Positions 9,310 to 17,700 are shown, numbered from the stretch's first letter. The stretch is 35,004 nt of DNA from Alphaproteobacteria bacterium UBA7691 (GCA_002482765.1 DLGP01000111.1:1-35004); one strand, 5' to 3'. Program-made: numbers and translations. Notes: generated by a model not told the origin, from the letters alone.

Positions 9310-9807
9310 TTATTTCGAAGTCAGTATTTCAGATACGGTATCGGGCGCCCGGTCGATCAGGTTCAGCAGCACCCTGGCGGCAACGGGTGGTTCAGACCTG
9401 TGCTGCTCCCAATTCTTGATCAACGTGTGATCCAGCGCAAAACGCGCCGCAAATTCCGACTGGCTCAGCCCAAGGCGCTCCCTGAGTGCCTTCACATCGA
9501 CGGCTCGAACCGTCGGCACGGCCGCCGAAATGCCATGCGCGGCGAAGCGACGGGCATAATCCTTCGGTGCCTGATCCACCAAGGCTACGGCCTCACCCCG
9601 TTTATTCAGGGCGTCAACAATTTCCTTGGCGCGCCGTGGTGACAGGCCACAGCGCACCAGGATACGCATAACCTCGATGAGGTTGCCGTTGCCGGTGCGA
9701 CGCAGATACAGATTGGCTGGTTCACCGGCGAAAGCTGACGGCTCGGCTGGGGCGGTTAGGCCGCGCGCCTGAAGAACGCCAGCCAGAGATTTTGATTTCG
9801 CTGACAT
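9310..9807 (-). CDS. HTH (Xre-type) antitoxin-like regulator with L7/L12-like middle domain
   Basis: This 165-residue protein has three parts. The first ~40 residues are variable. Residues ~43-100 (NLIEVMRILVRCGLSPRRAK, then EIVDALNKRGE, HGISAAV) follow the pattern of the ribosomal L7/L12 C-terminal fold, with a helix, an AKxxVD motif and a GxxAxV strand; this is my pattern match and is tentative. Residues ~105-160 are an Xre/HigA-type helix-turn-helix: LRERLGLSQSEFAARFALDH, then IKNWEQHRSEP, as in antitoxins and YiaG-like regulators. The ATG at 9807 has GGAGA eight bases upstream and lies inside the end of the preceding gene, an 86-bp overlap. The two form a unit behind a palindromic operator/promoter, so autoregulation is likely. 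Confidence 0.8.
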   Translation of the reverse strand: MSAKSKSLAGVLQARGLTAPAEPSAFAGEPANLYLRRTGNGNLIEVMRILVRCGLSPRRAKEIVDALNKRGEAVALVDQAPKDYARRFAAHGISAAVPTVRAVDVKALRERLGLSQSEFAARFALDHTLIKNWEQHRSEPPVAARVLLNLIDRAPDTVSEILTSK

Positions 9808-10042
9808 CGAGTATCTCCATAATTGCGCGTGCGATCTGATAAATCATGGCATGGCCGAGGTCGCGGGCATTTAGGCCGTCCCTGCCATAGATCAAGGCAT
9901 CCTCAATCTCCAGCAGGGCGTGGTCGAAGGTAACCACTATGCCGGCGAGGTGTAGTTGGCCGACCGGCGTATCAATGAAGATGACACCAAGTTCATTGTC
10001 GCAAAGCGCATTGTCCAGGCGAATGTTGAACCGGGGCGGCAT
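9722..10042 (-). CDS. Unrecognised ~106-aa protein, first gene of the HTH module
   Basis: I do not recognise the family. The product is about 106 residues: an N-terminal beta-rich half (RFNIRLDNALCDNELGVIFI, DTPVGQLHLAGIVVTF), then a helical part LNARDLGHAMIYQIARAIME, a DVSEIKISGW strand and a basic Arg/Ser/Pro tail. It has no membrane segment, no signal peptide and no obvious nuclease motif. Two ATGs are adjacent, at 10045 and 10042. GGGAGGAG is too close to the first, so I chose the second. Its last 86 bp overlap the downstream HTH gene in a different frame. Placed first, behind a strong promoter and before an antitoxin-like gene, it could be a toxin or a partner of the regulator, but nothing in the sequence proves toxicity. 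Confidence 0.65.
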   Translation of the reverse strand: MPPRFNIRLDNALCDNELGVIFIDTPVGQLHLAGIVVTFDHALLEIEDALIYGRDGLNARDLGHAMIYQIARAIMEILDVSEIKISGWRSSGARPNRPSRAVSFRR

Positions 10043-10059
10043 CATCTCCTCCCTTTTTA

Positions 10060-10088
10060 ACTATACGTATTTTGCGTATAGATGTCAA
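10060..10088 (-). promoter_or_regulatory. Strong promoter overlapped by a palindromic operator
   Basis: On the minus strand TTGACA (10083-10088), exactly 17 bases, then TATAGT (10060-10065) make a near-consensus sigma-70 promoter, followed by GGGAGGAG and the start codon. Inside it is a perfect inverted repeat: CTATACG (10061-10067), seven bases, CGTATAG (10075-10081), covering the -10 box and spacer. A repressor bound here would block transcription. The natural candidate is the HTH protein encoded by the second gene, as in antitoxin autoregulation. Confidence 0.75.
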
Positions 10089-10122
10089 CTTCTGCCATGG
10101 CTGTCGCCACCCTGGTCGCAGG

Positions 10123-11244
10123 TCAAGCCCGCGTCGTCTCCACCAGCCAGCCGACCACATCGCGCAAAGCCTCGATGCGGCTTTTGCCTTCGCTGCGGCG
10201 TTGGCGATAGAGCGCCATCTGCTGCGCCGCGCTGGTGCCGCGCGCCAGGATGGTGCGGGCGTGGTTCACTTCCTGCTCGCAATCCAGCGCCGCGGCATCC
10301 TCGGCCACCAGGGCCAGCAGGTTGTTCACCACATCGGCGAAAGGCAGGATGGCGCGGTTGTCAAAATCGATCTGGCCGGCTTCGGTGCCATAACGCTGGG
10401 CACGCCAGCGGTTTTCCTCGATCAGCAGCCTGGTATGGTTGCGCCAGGTGCCGTTCAAATCCGGCCGGCGGCGCAGGCAACGCACCAGGCAGCGATACAG
10501 CGCCGCGATGCACAGCGTATCCTCCAGATGGGTGCAGGAATCGGCGACGCGCAATTCCAGCGTCGGGAAACGCAGGCTGGGCCGGATCGCCCACCAGATA
10601 TGGCTGGCATCCTCGATCACGCCGGCCGCCACCAGCGTATCGACATAGCCGTTATAGTCGGCCAGGTTGACAAAAAAATCCGGAATCCCGGTGCGCGGCA
10701 ATTCATCATAGGCGGCGAGGCGATAGCCCATCAGCCCGGTCGGCGTTTTGCTCCAGAAGGGCGACGAGGTGCTGAGGCCGAGCAGCACCGGCAGGAAGGG
10801 CAGCATGCGGTTCATCACATCGATGCGCACATGCGGGTCCTTCACCTCCACATGCACATGCAGGCCGCACAGCATGTTGCGCCGGGCGAGGAATTTCAGG
10901 TCATTGGCCAGCTTGTGATAGCGCGGCTTGTCGGTGGGCAATTGTTCCGACCACACCGCCAGCGGATGGGTGCCGGCGGCAAAAACCTGCATGTCGAATT
11001 CCGCCGCCGCCTCGGCCAGGGCGCGGCGATAGCGCCGCAAAGCCTGGCGCGCCTCGGCCAGCGAAGCACAGACCGGCGTGCCAACCTCGATCTGCGATTG
11101 CAGCAATTCCGGCGTCACCTGATCGCCGAGCGCCCCCCGGAAGCGCCGGATCAGCGCCTTGGGCATGCGCGAGATGGTGTTCTTGCTGACGGTTTCAGCG
11201 AGGAAGTATTCCTCCTCGATACCAATCGTATAGGGCTCGCTCAT
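10123..11244 (-). CDS. Carboxylate-amine ligase, YbdK / glutamate-cysteine ligase 2 family
   Basis: This 373-residue ATP-dependent carboxylate-amine ligase has the GCS2 fold. It opens with EPYTIGIEEEYFL, the family's metal-binding IEEE motif, then has VFAAGTHPLAVW, CGLHVHVEVKD with the paired His residues, RPSLRFPTLELRVADSC and HTRLLIEENRWRAQRYG, all hallmarks of YbdK relatives. E. coli YbdK has weak glutamate-cysteine ligase activity, so a role in glutathione-like peptide synthesis is possible but unproven. The frame is open 41 codons further upstream, but GGAGG five bases before the ATG at 11244 fixes the start. It is divergent from the MFS/spermidine synthase-like gene. Confidence 0.92.
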   Translation of the reverse strand: MSEPYTIGIEEEYFLAETVSKNTISRMPKALIRRFRGALGDQVTPELLQSQIEVGTPVCASLAEARQALRRYRRALAEAAAEFDMQVFAAGTHPLAVWSEQLPTDKPRYHKLANDLKFLARRNMLCGLHVHVEVKDPHVRIDVMNRMLPFLPVLLGLSTSSPFWSKTPTGLMGYRLAAYDELPRTGIPDFFVNLADYNGYVDTLVAAGVIEDASHIWWAIRPSLRFPTLELRVADSCTHLEDTLCIAALYRCLVRCLRRRPDLNGTWRNHTRLLIEENRWRAQRYGTEAGQIDFDNRAILPFADVVNNLLALVAEDAAALDCEQEVNHARTILARGTSAAQQMALYRQRRSEGKSRIEALRDVVGWLVETTRA

Positions 11245-11392
11245 GCGCGCCTCCAGTATGCGTGTTTTTCTGAGCGCTTTTTTTGTCCGGCAGCTTTGGC
11301 TGCTAATTTGGGCGGCAATGTGGCATTTTTGCTGGCGCGGAAGCCACCCCTGCGTGTAAAGATTCAATAAATATGTGTCGTGGGGGAATAAA

Positions 11393-13678
11393 ATGTCATT
11401 TGCGGTTGGTGCCGCCTCGCAGCGTTTGGCTTTCCTCGGTCTGTGTCTCGCGTTTTTCCTGTCGGGTTTTGCCGCCCTGATCGATCAGATTGTCTGGCAG
11501 CGTATGCTCGGGCTGTTTGCCGGCTCGGATTCGGTGACGGCCGCGCTGGTGGTGGGCGCCTTCCTGCTTGGCCTTGGCCTGGGCAGCCTGGCCGCCGGCG
11601 CGGTGACGGATCGCCTCGGCATGCGGGCGGCCCTGATCGGCTTTGTGCTGTGTGAGATCGGCATCGGCATTTTCGGCCTGCTCAGCCGGCCGTTTCTCTA
11701 TGACTTTGTGGTGCAGGTGATCGGCCCGTTGGTGCCAAATCGCTGGGGCATCTTCGCGGTCTGCTTCGGCGGCATTCTGATCCCCACCATGCTGATGGGC
11801 GCCTCGCTGCCCTTGCTGGCCAAGGCGGCGATCAACAGCCTGGCTGAAGCGGCGCCGCGTATCGGCTGGCTCTATGGCCTCAACACGCTGGGCGCCGGCC
11901 TGGGCGCGCTGCTCGGCGGCTGGTGGCTGATCGGCACGCTGGGTTATGAGAACAGCCTGCGGGTTGCGGCGCTGTTCAATCTGCTCGCCGCCGCCATCGG
12001 CCTGCTGCTATGGCGCCTGGAGCCAGCGGGGAAAGCCGCGGCGCCGGCCCTGGCAGCAACAGCACCCGCCGCGATTGCCACGCGCGGCTTCGGCTTCGGC
12101 ATCTGGGCGGTGTTGGTCTTTGTATCCGGCTTTGCCATCGTGGCGCTGGAAATCCTCTGGGTGCGGGTGGCCGGCGTGGTGGCGCAATACACCGCCTATA
12201 GTTTCGCCACCATCCTGGGCAGTTTCCTGCTGGCGGATGGCCTGGGCATGGTGCTGGGGGCGCTTTGGCTCAAGCGGCTGCGTGATACCCGCGCCGCCTT
12301 CTTTGCCGTGCAGGCCTTGGCCACGCTCTATGCCCTGGCTTCGATCTGGCTGGTCTACTGGCTGGCCGGCGCCGCTTGGTGGGAAGGTTTGCTGGCCGCT
12401 GAAACCACGCGGCATTACGGCACGCCGCTTTTTGCTGCGCTGGTGGTCACCGTGCTGCTGGTGGCGCCGCCCTCGCTGCTGCTCGGCATCTCGTTTCCGC
12501 TGGCGCAGCAGGCGGTGCAAACTGATCTGAGCCGGCTTGGCTGGCGCGTTGCCGCCGTGCAGGTGGCGAATATCCTGGGCAATGCCGCAGGCTCCTTGGC
12601 CACCGGCCTGGTGGCTTTGCATTGGCTTGGCACCGCCGGCACGCTGAAATTCATCGCCCTGCTGGCGGTGTTGCTGTTGCTGTACTGGGCCTATGCCGCC
12701 TGGCGCGAAGGCCAGCCCGGTGCCTGGCGTTTTGCCGCCGGTCTGGCCGCCGTGCTGGCCGTGGCGCTGGCGCTGTTTCCCGGCAATACACAATTCTGGG
12801 CGCGGCTGCATCAGGCCGCCGAACAGCATGAAATCCTGGTGGCCGAGGATCGCTCTGGCCTGGCGCTGTTCCGGCTCAATGAAAACGGCGCTGCCAGTCC
12901 GTTTTTCATCCAGGGTTTCACCCAGTCAAAATGGCCCTTCATGGTGGAACATGCATTTCTTGGCGCGGTTGGTCCGTTGCTGCATCCGGCGCCCGCCGAT
13001 GTGCTGGTGATCGGTTCGGGCAGCGGCGGCACACCTTTCGCCGCCGGGGTCAATCCGGCCACCCAGCGGGTGCGGGTGGTGGAACTGGTTGGCCCGGTTT
13101 TCCAGGTACTGCGCGATTTTGCCGCGCTGGAACCGGATTCAGCGATTGCCGGGCTGCTGCGTGATCCACGGTATGAGTTTGTGGTGGGCGATGGCCGCCG
13201 CGCCATCTTTGCTGCCGAGCGGCGGTATAACGTGATCCAGGCCGATGCCATCCTGCCCGAATCATCCCATAGCGGGCTGCTCTATTCGCGCGAATTCATG
13301 CAAATGGTGCTGGCCGCGCTGGCCGATGACGGCATCTATGTGCAATGGGGGCCGACGGCGCGCAGTGTTGCCACCTTTGCCGCCGTGTTTCCGCATGTGG
13401 CGATGTTGCAGCCGTTTCCGGTGCTGATCGGCTCGCGCCACCGGCTGGATATCGACCATGACCGCTTGCGTGCCGTGTTTGGCAGCGAAGCGGCGCGGCG
13501 CCATTTCGCCGCCGCCGGCATCGATACCGGCCATGCCGAGCGGCTGTTCCATCAGGCCGTGCTGCGGGCGCCGCAGCTCGATACCGGCGCCGGCGTGAAT
13601 GCCGATCTGTTCCCGCGTGATGAATATTACATCAACAACCAGCTGGGCGCGGCGACAGCGGCGAAAGGTGGTTCCTGA
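11393..13678 (+). CDS. Fused MFS-type membrane domain and spermidine synthase-like domain
   Basis: The 761-residue protein has about 430 N-terminal residues with some 12-14 hydrophobic segments (LVVGAFLLGLGLGSLAAGA, TMLMGASLPLLAKAA, ILLGISFPL-type loops) as in the fused MFS/spermidine synthase family, then a Rossmann domain. The latter contains VLVIGSGSGGTPFAAG in place of the usual GGGDGG, VVELVGPVF in place of the acidic substrate loop, a VVGDGRRAIF motif and VIQADAILPESSHSG in place of the DxxDP catalytic motif. The aminopropyl-transfer residues are therefore poorly kept and it may not make spermidine; canonical speE is also in this window. GTG at 11375 is in frame, but GGGGG lies just before the ATG at 11393. 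Role unknown. Confidence 0.88.
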   Translation: MSFAVGAASQRLAFLGLCLAFFLSGFAALIDQIVWQRMLGLFAGSDSVTAALVVGAFLLGLGLGSLAAGAVTDRLGMRAALIGFVLCEIGIGIFGLLSRPFLYDFVVQVIGPLVPNRWGIFAVCFGGILIPTMLMGASLPLLAKAAINSLAEAAPRIGWLYGLNTLGAGLGALLGGWWLIGTLGYENSLRVAALFNLLAAAIGLLLWRLEPAGKAAAPALAATAPAAIATRGFGFGIWAVLVFVSGFAIVALEILWVRVAGVVAQYTAYSFATILGSFLLADGLGMVLGALWLKRLRDTRAAFFAVQALATLYALASIWLVYWLAGAAWWEGLLAAETTRHYGTPLFAALVVTVLLVAPPSLLLGISFPLAQQAVQTDLSRLGWRVAAVQVANILGNAAGSLATGLVALHWLGTAGTLKFIALLAVLLLLYWAYAAWREGQPGAWRFAAGLAAVLAVALALFPGNTQFWARLHQAAEQHEILVAEDRSGLALFRLNENGAASPFFIQGFTQSKWPFMVEHAFLGAVGPLLHPAPADVLVIGSGSGGTPFAAGVNPATQRVRVVELVGPVFQVLRDFAALEPDSAIAGLLRDPRYEFVVGDGRRAIFAAERRYNVIQADAILPESSHSGLLYSREFMQMVLAALADDGIYVQWGPTARSVATFAAVFPHVAMLQPFPVLIGSRHRLDIDHDRLRAVFGSEAARRHFAAAGIDTGHAERLFHQAVLRAPQLDTGAGVNADLFPRDEYYINNQLGAATAAKGGS

Positions 13679-13723
13679 GCCGGGGGGCTGGCCTCTGGTT
13701 GCGAACCGCTCTAACTTAAGCCC

Positions 13724-14464
13724 ATGTCCGACAGACCCCGCACTCTGCTTCTCACCGGCGCCAGCCGAGGCATTGGCCACGCCACCGTCAAACGCTTTTC
13801 CGCCGCCGGCTGGAAGGTGTTGACCGTGTCGCGGCAGGCCTTTTCCGAACACTGCCCCTGGGAGGGCGGCGCCGAAAGCCATGTGCAGATGGATTTGGCC
13901 GATATCGCCAAACTGCCGGCCGCCATCGAGGAATTGCGGGATCGCCTGCCCGGCGGCAAGCTGGATGCGCTGGTCAATAATGCCGGCATTTCGCCCAAAG
14001 GGCCGGGCGGCAGCCGGCTTGGCGTGCTGGGCACCGATCTGACCACGTTGCAGCAGGTTTATAACGTCAACCTGTTCTCGGTGATGCTGCTGGCCAAGGG
14101 TTTCTTCAACGAGTTGAAGGCGGCGCAAGGCTCCATCGTCAATGTCACCTCGATTGCCGGCAGCCGGGTGCATCCCTTTGCCGGCATGGCCTATGCCACG
14201 TCCAAGGCGGCTCTGGCGGCGCTGACCCGCGAAATGGCTTCCGAATTCGGCGCCCATGGCATCCGCGTCAATGCCATCGCGCCGGGCGAGATCGACACGG
14301 CGATTCTCTCACCCGGCACCAGCGAGATTGTTGAGCGTGAAATCCCGATGCACCGCCTGGGCAAGCCCGAGGAAGTGGCCTCGACGATCTATTTCCTCTG
14401 CACGCCCACTTCATCCTATGTGAATGGCGCCGAAATTCACATAAACGGCGGCCAGCACGTATAA
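13724..14464 (+). CDS. Short-chain dehydrogenase/reductase (SDR)
   Basis: This 246-residue classical SDR has TGASRGIG (nucleotide binding), NNAG, a catalytic Ser in VNVTSIAGS, the YATSK Tyr-Lys pair, and the PGEIDTAIL and NGAEIHINGGQHV C-terminal elements. The catalytic tetrad is complete, so it should be an active NAD(P)-dependent oxidoreductase. Its substrate cannot be predicted. The LLLTGASRG start context and the absence of an Asp at the end of the second strand (VSRQ with Arg) suggest NADPH preference, which is inference. It stands 45 nt after the fused MFS gene and 82 nt before coaBC. Confidence 0.93.
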   Translation: MSDRPRTLLLTGASRGIGHATVKRFSAAGWKVLTVSRQAFSEHCPWEGGAESHVQMDLADIAKLPAAIEELRDRLPGGKLDALVNNAGISPKGPGGSRLGVLGTDLTTLQQVYNVNLFSVMLLAKGFFNELKAAQGSIVNVTSIAGSRVHPFAGMAYATSKAALAALTREMASEFGAHGIRVNAIAPGEIDTAILSPGTSEIVEREIPMHRLGKPEEVASTIYFLCTPTSSYVNGAEIHINGGQHV

Positions 14465-14546
14465 TTTCACATTAAGGCTTGTGAGGACGGGGCGGCTTCG
14501 TTAGGTTTTTGCACACCAAGTCCCCGTAATTTCTGGTGAAGGCCGC

Positions 14547-15764
14547 GTGCTGAACGGAAAACGAATCCTCCTGGTCATCTCGGGCGGCATTGCCGCCTTC
14601 AAGGCGCTGGAACTGATCCGCCGCCTGCGTGAACGCGGCGCCAGCGTGCGCTGCGTGCTGAGCCGCTCGGCGCCGCAATTTGTCACCCCGCTCTCGGTGG
14701 CCGCGCTGTCGGGCGACAAGGTTTATGGCGAGCTGTTTTCGCTCACCGACGAAGCCGAGATGGGCCATATCCAGCTTTCGCGTGACGCCGACCTGCTGCT
14801 GGTGGCACCGGCCAGCGCCGACCTGCTGGCGCGCATGACCAATGGCCTGGCCGATGATCTGGCCGCCACCGTGCTGCTGGCCACCGACAAGCCGGTGCTG
14901 GTGGCGCCGGCAATGAATGTGCGCATGTGGCTGCACCCGGCCACGCAGCGCAATGTTGCCCGGCTGCGCGGCGATGGCATTGGCTTTATCGGCCCGGTGG
15001 ATGGCGATATGGCCTGCAACGAATATGGCCCCGGCCGCATGAGCGAGCCGGCCGAGATCGTGGCCGCAACCGAGGCGTTTTTTGCCCGGCCGTTGCCGCT
15101 GAAAGGCCGCAAGATCATCGTCACCTCCGGCCCGACGCATGAGCCGATAGACCCGGTGCGTTATATCGCCAACCGTTCCTCGGGCAAGCAGGGCCATGCC
15201 ATTGCCGCCGCGCTGGCAGCGGCCGGGGCCGAAGTGATCCTGGTCAGCGGCCCGGTCAACCTGCCCGATCCACCCGGGGTGAAAACCATCCATGTGGAAG
15301 CGGCGCGTGACATGTTCTCGGCCTGCTTCCTTAATCTGCCGGCGGATTGCGCCATCTTTGCCGCTGCCGTGGCCGATTGGCGCGTGGCGGTGGCAGCGGA
15401 TCAGAAGCTGAAAAAAAGCGGCGAATTGGCGCCCAGCCTGCAATTGGCGGAAAATCCCGATATCCTGCGCGCCATCGCCACCACCGATGCCAAACGCCGG
15501 CCCAAACTGGTGATCGGCTTTGCCGCCGAGACCGAGCAGGTGGTGGAATACGCCAAGGCCAAGCTGGCCAGGAAGGGCTGCGACTGGATTCTGGCCAATG
15601 ATGCCAGCCCGGCCAGCGGCACTTTCGGCGGTGATGACAACACCATCCATCTGGTGACCAAGGCTGGTGTGCAGGATTGGCCGCGCATGAGCAAACAGGC
15701 GGTGGCCGAACGGCTGGCCGAGCATGTGGCGGCGTTTTTTAATGGAACGGAAAATCATGAGTGA
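14547..15764 (+). CDS. coaBC: Bifunctional phosphopantothenoylcysteine decarboxylase / phosphopantothenate-cysteine ligase
   Basis: CoaBC carries out two steps of coenzyme A synthesis. It joins cysteine to 4'-phosphopantothenate, then decarboxylates the product to 4'-phosphopantetheine. Residues 1-185 are the FMN flavoprotein CoaC part: LLVISGGIAAFKALELIRRL, EMGHIQLSRDADLLLVAPAS with the catalytic His, and the PAMN motif. Residues ~190-400 are the CoaB ligase, with TSGPTHEPIDPVRYIANRSS and SGKQGHAIA. The total of 405 residues is typical. It uses a GTG start at 14547 behind GTGAAGG. Its stop overlaps the dut start by 8 nt, the conserved coaBC-dut linkage of bacteria. Cysteine is a substrate, and cysK is in the same run. 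Confidence 0.96.
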   Translation: MLNGKRILLVISGGIAAFKALELIRRLRERGASVRCVLSRSAPQFVTPLSVAALSGDKVYGELFSLTDEAEMGHIQLSRDADLLLVAPASADLLARMTNGLADDLAATVLLATDKPVLVAPAMNVRMWLHPATQRNVARLRGDGIGFIGPVDGDMACNEYGPGRMSEPAEIVAATEAFFARPLPLKGRKIIVTSGPTHEPIDPVRYIANRSSGKQGHAIAAALAAAGAEVILVSGPVNLPDPPGVKTIHVEAARDMFSACFLNLPADCAIFAAAVADWRVAVAADQKLKKSGELAPSLQLAENPDILRAIATTDAKRRPKLVIGFAAETEQVVEYAKAKLARKGCDWILANDASPASGTFGGDDNTIHLVTKAGVQDWPRMSKQAVAERLAEHVAAFFNGTENHE

Positions 15765-16227
15765 TGACGTAACCGTGGCGGTGCGGCGCCTGCCGCATGG
15801 CGCCGAGCTGCCTTTGCCGGCCTATGCCACGCTGGAATCGGCCGGGCTGGATCTGCTGGCCGCCATCGCCGAGCCGATTGTGCTGGCGCCGGGCGAACGC
15901 CGCCTGGTGCCCACCGGCCTGGCGCTGGCTTTGCCGGCAGGTTTTGAGGCCCAGGTGCGGCCACGTTCCGGCCTGGCGTTGAAACATGGCCTCACGGTGC
16001 TGAATGCGCCCGGCACCATCGACGCGGATTATCGCGGCGAGGTGGGTGTGGTGCTGATCAATCACGGCCAGGCCGCCTTCACCATCAATCGCGGCGAGCG
16101 CATTGCGCAGCTGGTGGTGGCACGCCATGCCCGCGTGCAATGGCAGGCAGTGGCCGATCTTGATGCGACGGAACGCGGCGCCGGCGGCTTCGGCTCGACC
16201 GGGCTGGCCGCCCAGACTGGAGGCTGA
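15757..16227 (+). CDS. dut: dUTP pyrophosphatase (dUTPase)
   Basis: Dut hydrolyses dUTP to dUMP and pyrophosphate, keeping uracil out of DNA and supplying dTMP synthesis. All five motifs of the trimeric family are present: ESAGLDLLA (1), RPRSGLALK (2), NAPGTIDADYRGEV (3), RGERIAQLVV (4) and RGAGGFGSTG (5, the C-terminal arm). The length of 156 residues is typical. The ATG at 15757 overlaps the coaBC stop, implying translational coupling. The alternative start at 15724 would lie deeper inside coaBC and has no ribosome-binding site. Confidence 0.96.
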   Translation: MSDDVTVAVRRLPHGAELPLPAYATLESAGLDLLAAIAEPIVLAPGERRLVPTGLALALPAGFEAQVRPRSGLALKHGLTVLNAPGTIDADYRGEVGVVLINHGQAAFTINRGERIAQLVVARHARVQWQAVADLDATERGAGGFGSTGLAAQTGG

Positions 16228-16231
16228 ACTG

Positions 16232-16684
16232 ATGTTGAAATGTACCCGACGCACCATGCATGCGCTGGAAGCGGTGGTGGATATCGCCTTTCATGCCCGG
16301 CCCGAGCCGGTGCAATCCAAGGATATTGCCGCAAGGCAGGGTGTGCCGCAGCGTTATCTTGAACAGGTGATGCAGCATCTGGTGCGCAATGGCGTGCTGA
16401 AAGGTGTGCGCGGCCCGCGTGGCGGCTACACCCTGGCGCGTGAACGCCGCCGCATCACGGTGGGTGAGGTGGTGCGTATCGTTTCTGAACTGGATGCCGA
16501 TGGCGAAGAGCCGATGCTGGCCGGTTCCGAATTGGGCCGCCGCACGGTGCAGCCGATCTGGGATGAATGCCAGGTGGTGATCATGGAACGGATTGATCGC
16601 ATCACACTGGAAGACCTGTGCAACCGGGCACAGGTGCAAGGCATTGACGCGCCGCTTGAGGGCGCAGACAATTTCGCCATCTGA
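16232..16684 (+). CDS. Rrf2-family transcriptional regulator
   Basis: This 150-residue Rrf2/IscR-type regulator starts MLKCTRRTMHALEAVVDIAF. Its winged helix covers QSKDIAARQGVPQRYLEQVM and the RGPRGGYTLARE wing. It lacks the three closely spaced cysteines that bind the Fe-S cluster in IscR: where they would be it has EEPMLAGSELGRRT. It therefore resembles the cluster-free CymR type, which controls cysteine genes with cysteine synthase as co-sensor. It is four bases after dut and 32 before cysK, which supports a cysteine-related role by inference. GGAGG nine bases before the ATG supports the start at 16232; the frame is open further back inside dut. Confidence 0.9.
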   Translation: MLKCTRRTMHALEAVVDIAFHARPEPVQSKDIAARQGVPQRYLEQVMQHLVRNGVLKGVRGPRGGYTLARERRRITVGEVVRIVSELDADGEEPMLAGSELGRRTVQPIWDECQVVIMERIDRITLEDLCNRAQVQGIDAPLEGADNFAI

Positions 16685-16716
16685 TTTATAACGACAAGCA
16701 AAGGCCGGGAAAAATC

Positions 16717-17700
16717 ATGGTTGCTCCCTCCGTTTCCAACGCGCCGCCCATTTCCAACGCGCCGCGTGGCCGCATCTACAATTCCATCGTCGAGACCATC
16801 GGCGCCACGCCGCTGGTGCGCATCAACCGCCTGGCCGCCGAGGCTGGTGCCAAGGCCACCATCCTGGCCAAGCTGGAATTTTTCAATCCGCTGGCTTCGG
16901 TGAAGGATCGTATCGGCATCGCGATGATCGAGGCGCTGGAGGGCGCCGGCAAGCTGGCGCCGGGCAACACCATCGTTGAGCCGACTTCGGGTAATACCGG
17001 CATCGCGCTGGCTTTTGTTGCCGCCGCCAAGGGCTATCGCCTGATCCTGGTGATGCCGGAAAGCATGTCGATCGAACGCCGCAAGATGCTCAAGTATCTT
17101 GGCGCCGAGATCGAATTGACCCCGCCGGGCCAGGGCATGCGTGGCGCCGTGGCGCGCGCCGAGGAGTTGCTCAAGGAAATTCCTGGCGCCGTGATGCCGC
17201 AGCAATTTGATAATCCGGCCAACCCGGCGATCCATCGCGCCACCACCGCCGAGGAGATCTGGGCCGACACCCAGGGCGCCGTGGATGTGGTGATTTCCGG
17301 CGTTGGCACTGGCGGCACGCTGAGCGGCATCGGCAGTGTGCTGAAGCCGCGCAAGCCCGGCTTGCGCATGGTGGCGGTGGAGCCGGAGGACAGCCCGGTG
17401 ATTTCCGGCGGCCGCCCCGGCCCGCACAAGATCCAGGGTATCGGCGCCGGCTTCATTCCGGGCAACCTGGATACTGCGTTGATCGACGAGATCATCACCA
17501 TCGGCAATGAAACCGCGTTTGAAACCGCGCGCCAGATGGCCCGGCTGGAAGGCATTCCGGGCGGCATCTCATCGGGTGCGGCGATGGCGGCGGCTTTGGA
17601 AGTGGCCGGCCGCGCCGATATGGCCGGCAAGACCGTGGTGGCGATCATTCCGTCCTTTGCCGAGCGTTATCTCTCCACCGCCTTGTTCGACGGGCTGTAA
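16717..17700 (+). CDS. cysK: Cysteine synthase A (O-acetylserine sulfhydrylase)
   Basis: CysK makes L-cysteine from O-acetylserine and sulfide with PLP. The 327-residue product contains LEFFNPLASVKDRIG with the PLP Lys, PTSGNTGIA, MPESMSIERRKM, the phosphate-binding GVGTGGTLSGIG loop and GIPGGISSGAAM. All are typical of type II fold cysteine synthases. The N-terminus carries an extra 18-base tandem duplication that gives SNAPPISNAPR. It follows an Rrf2 regulator and precedes a MoeB/ThiF-type E1 by four bases, so it may be regulated with and metabolically linked to both. Confidence 0.96.
   Translation: MVAPSVSNAPPISNAPRGRIYNSIVETIGATPLVRINRLAAEAGAKATILAKLEFFNPLASVKDRIGIAMIEALEGAGKLAPGNTIVEPTSGNTGIALAFVAAAKGYRLILVMPESMSIERRKMLKYLGAEIELTPPGQGMRGAVARAEELLKEIPGAVMPQQFDNPANPAIHRATTAEEIWADTQGAVDVVISGVGTGGTLSGIGSVLKPRKPGLRMVAVEPEDSPVISGGRPGPHKIQGIGAGFIPGNLDTALIDEIITIGNETAFETARQMARLEGIPGGISSGAAMAAALEVAGRADMAGKTVVAIIPSFAERYLSTALFDGL
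16733..16765 (+). repeat. 18-bp-period tandem duplication in cysK 5' coding sequence
   Basis: TTTCCAACGCGCCGC occurs at 16733-16747 and again at 16751-16765, in frame, so six codons are duplicated in the variable leader of CysK before the conserved RIYNSIVETIG core. It looks like a recent slippage event with little effect on the enzyme. Confidence 0.8.

Noticed and set aside
10072..11370. Plus-strand frame of about 432 codons opposite the YbdK-type ligase
   Set aside because: The ligase motifs on the minus strand are intact; the plus frame is low-complexity shadow and starts inside the promoter of the HTH module.
14472..15758. Minus-strand frame of about 428 codons opposite coaBC
   Set aside because: coaBC is complete on the other strand and the opposite frame has no conserved features.
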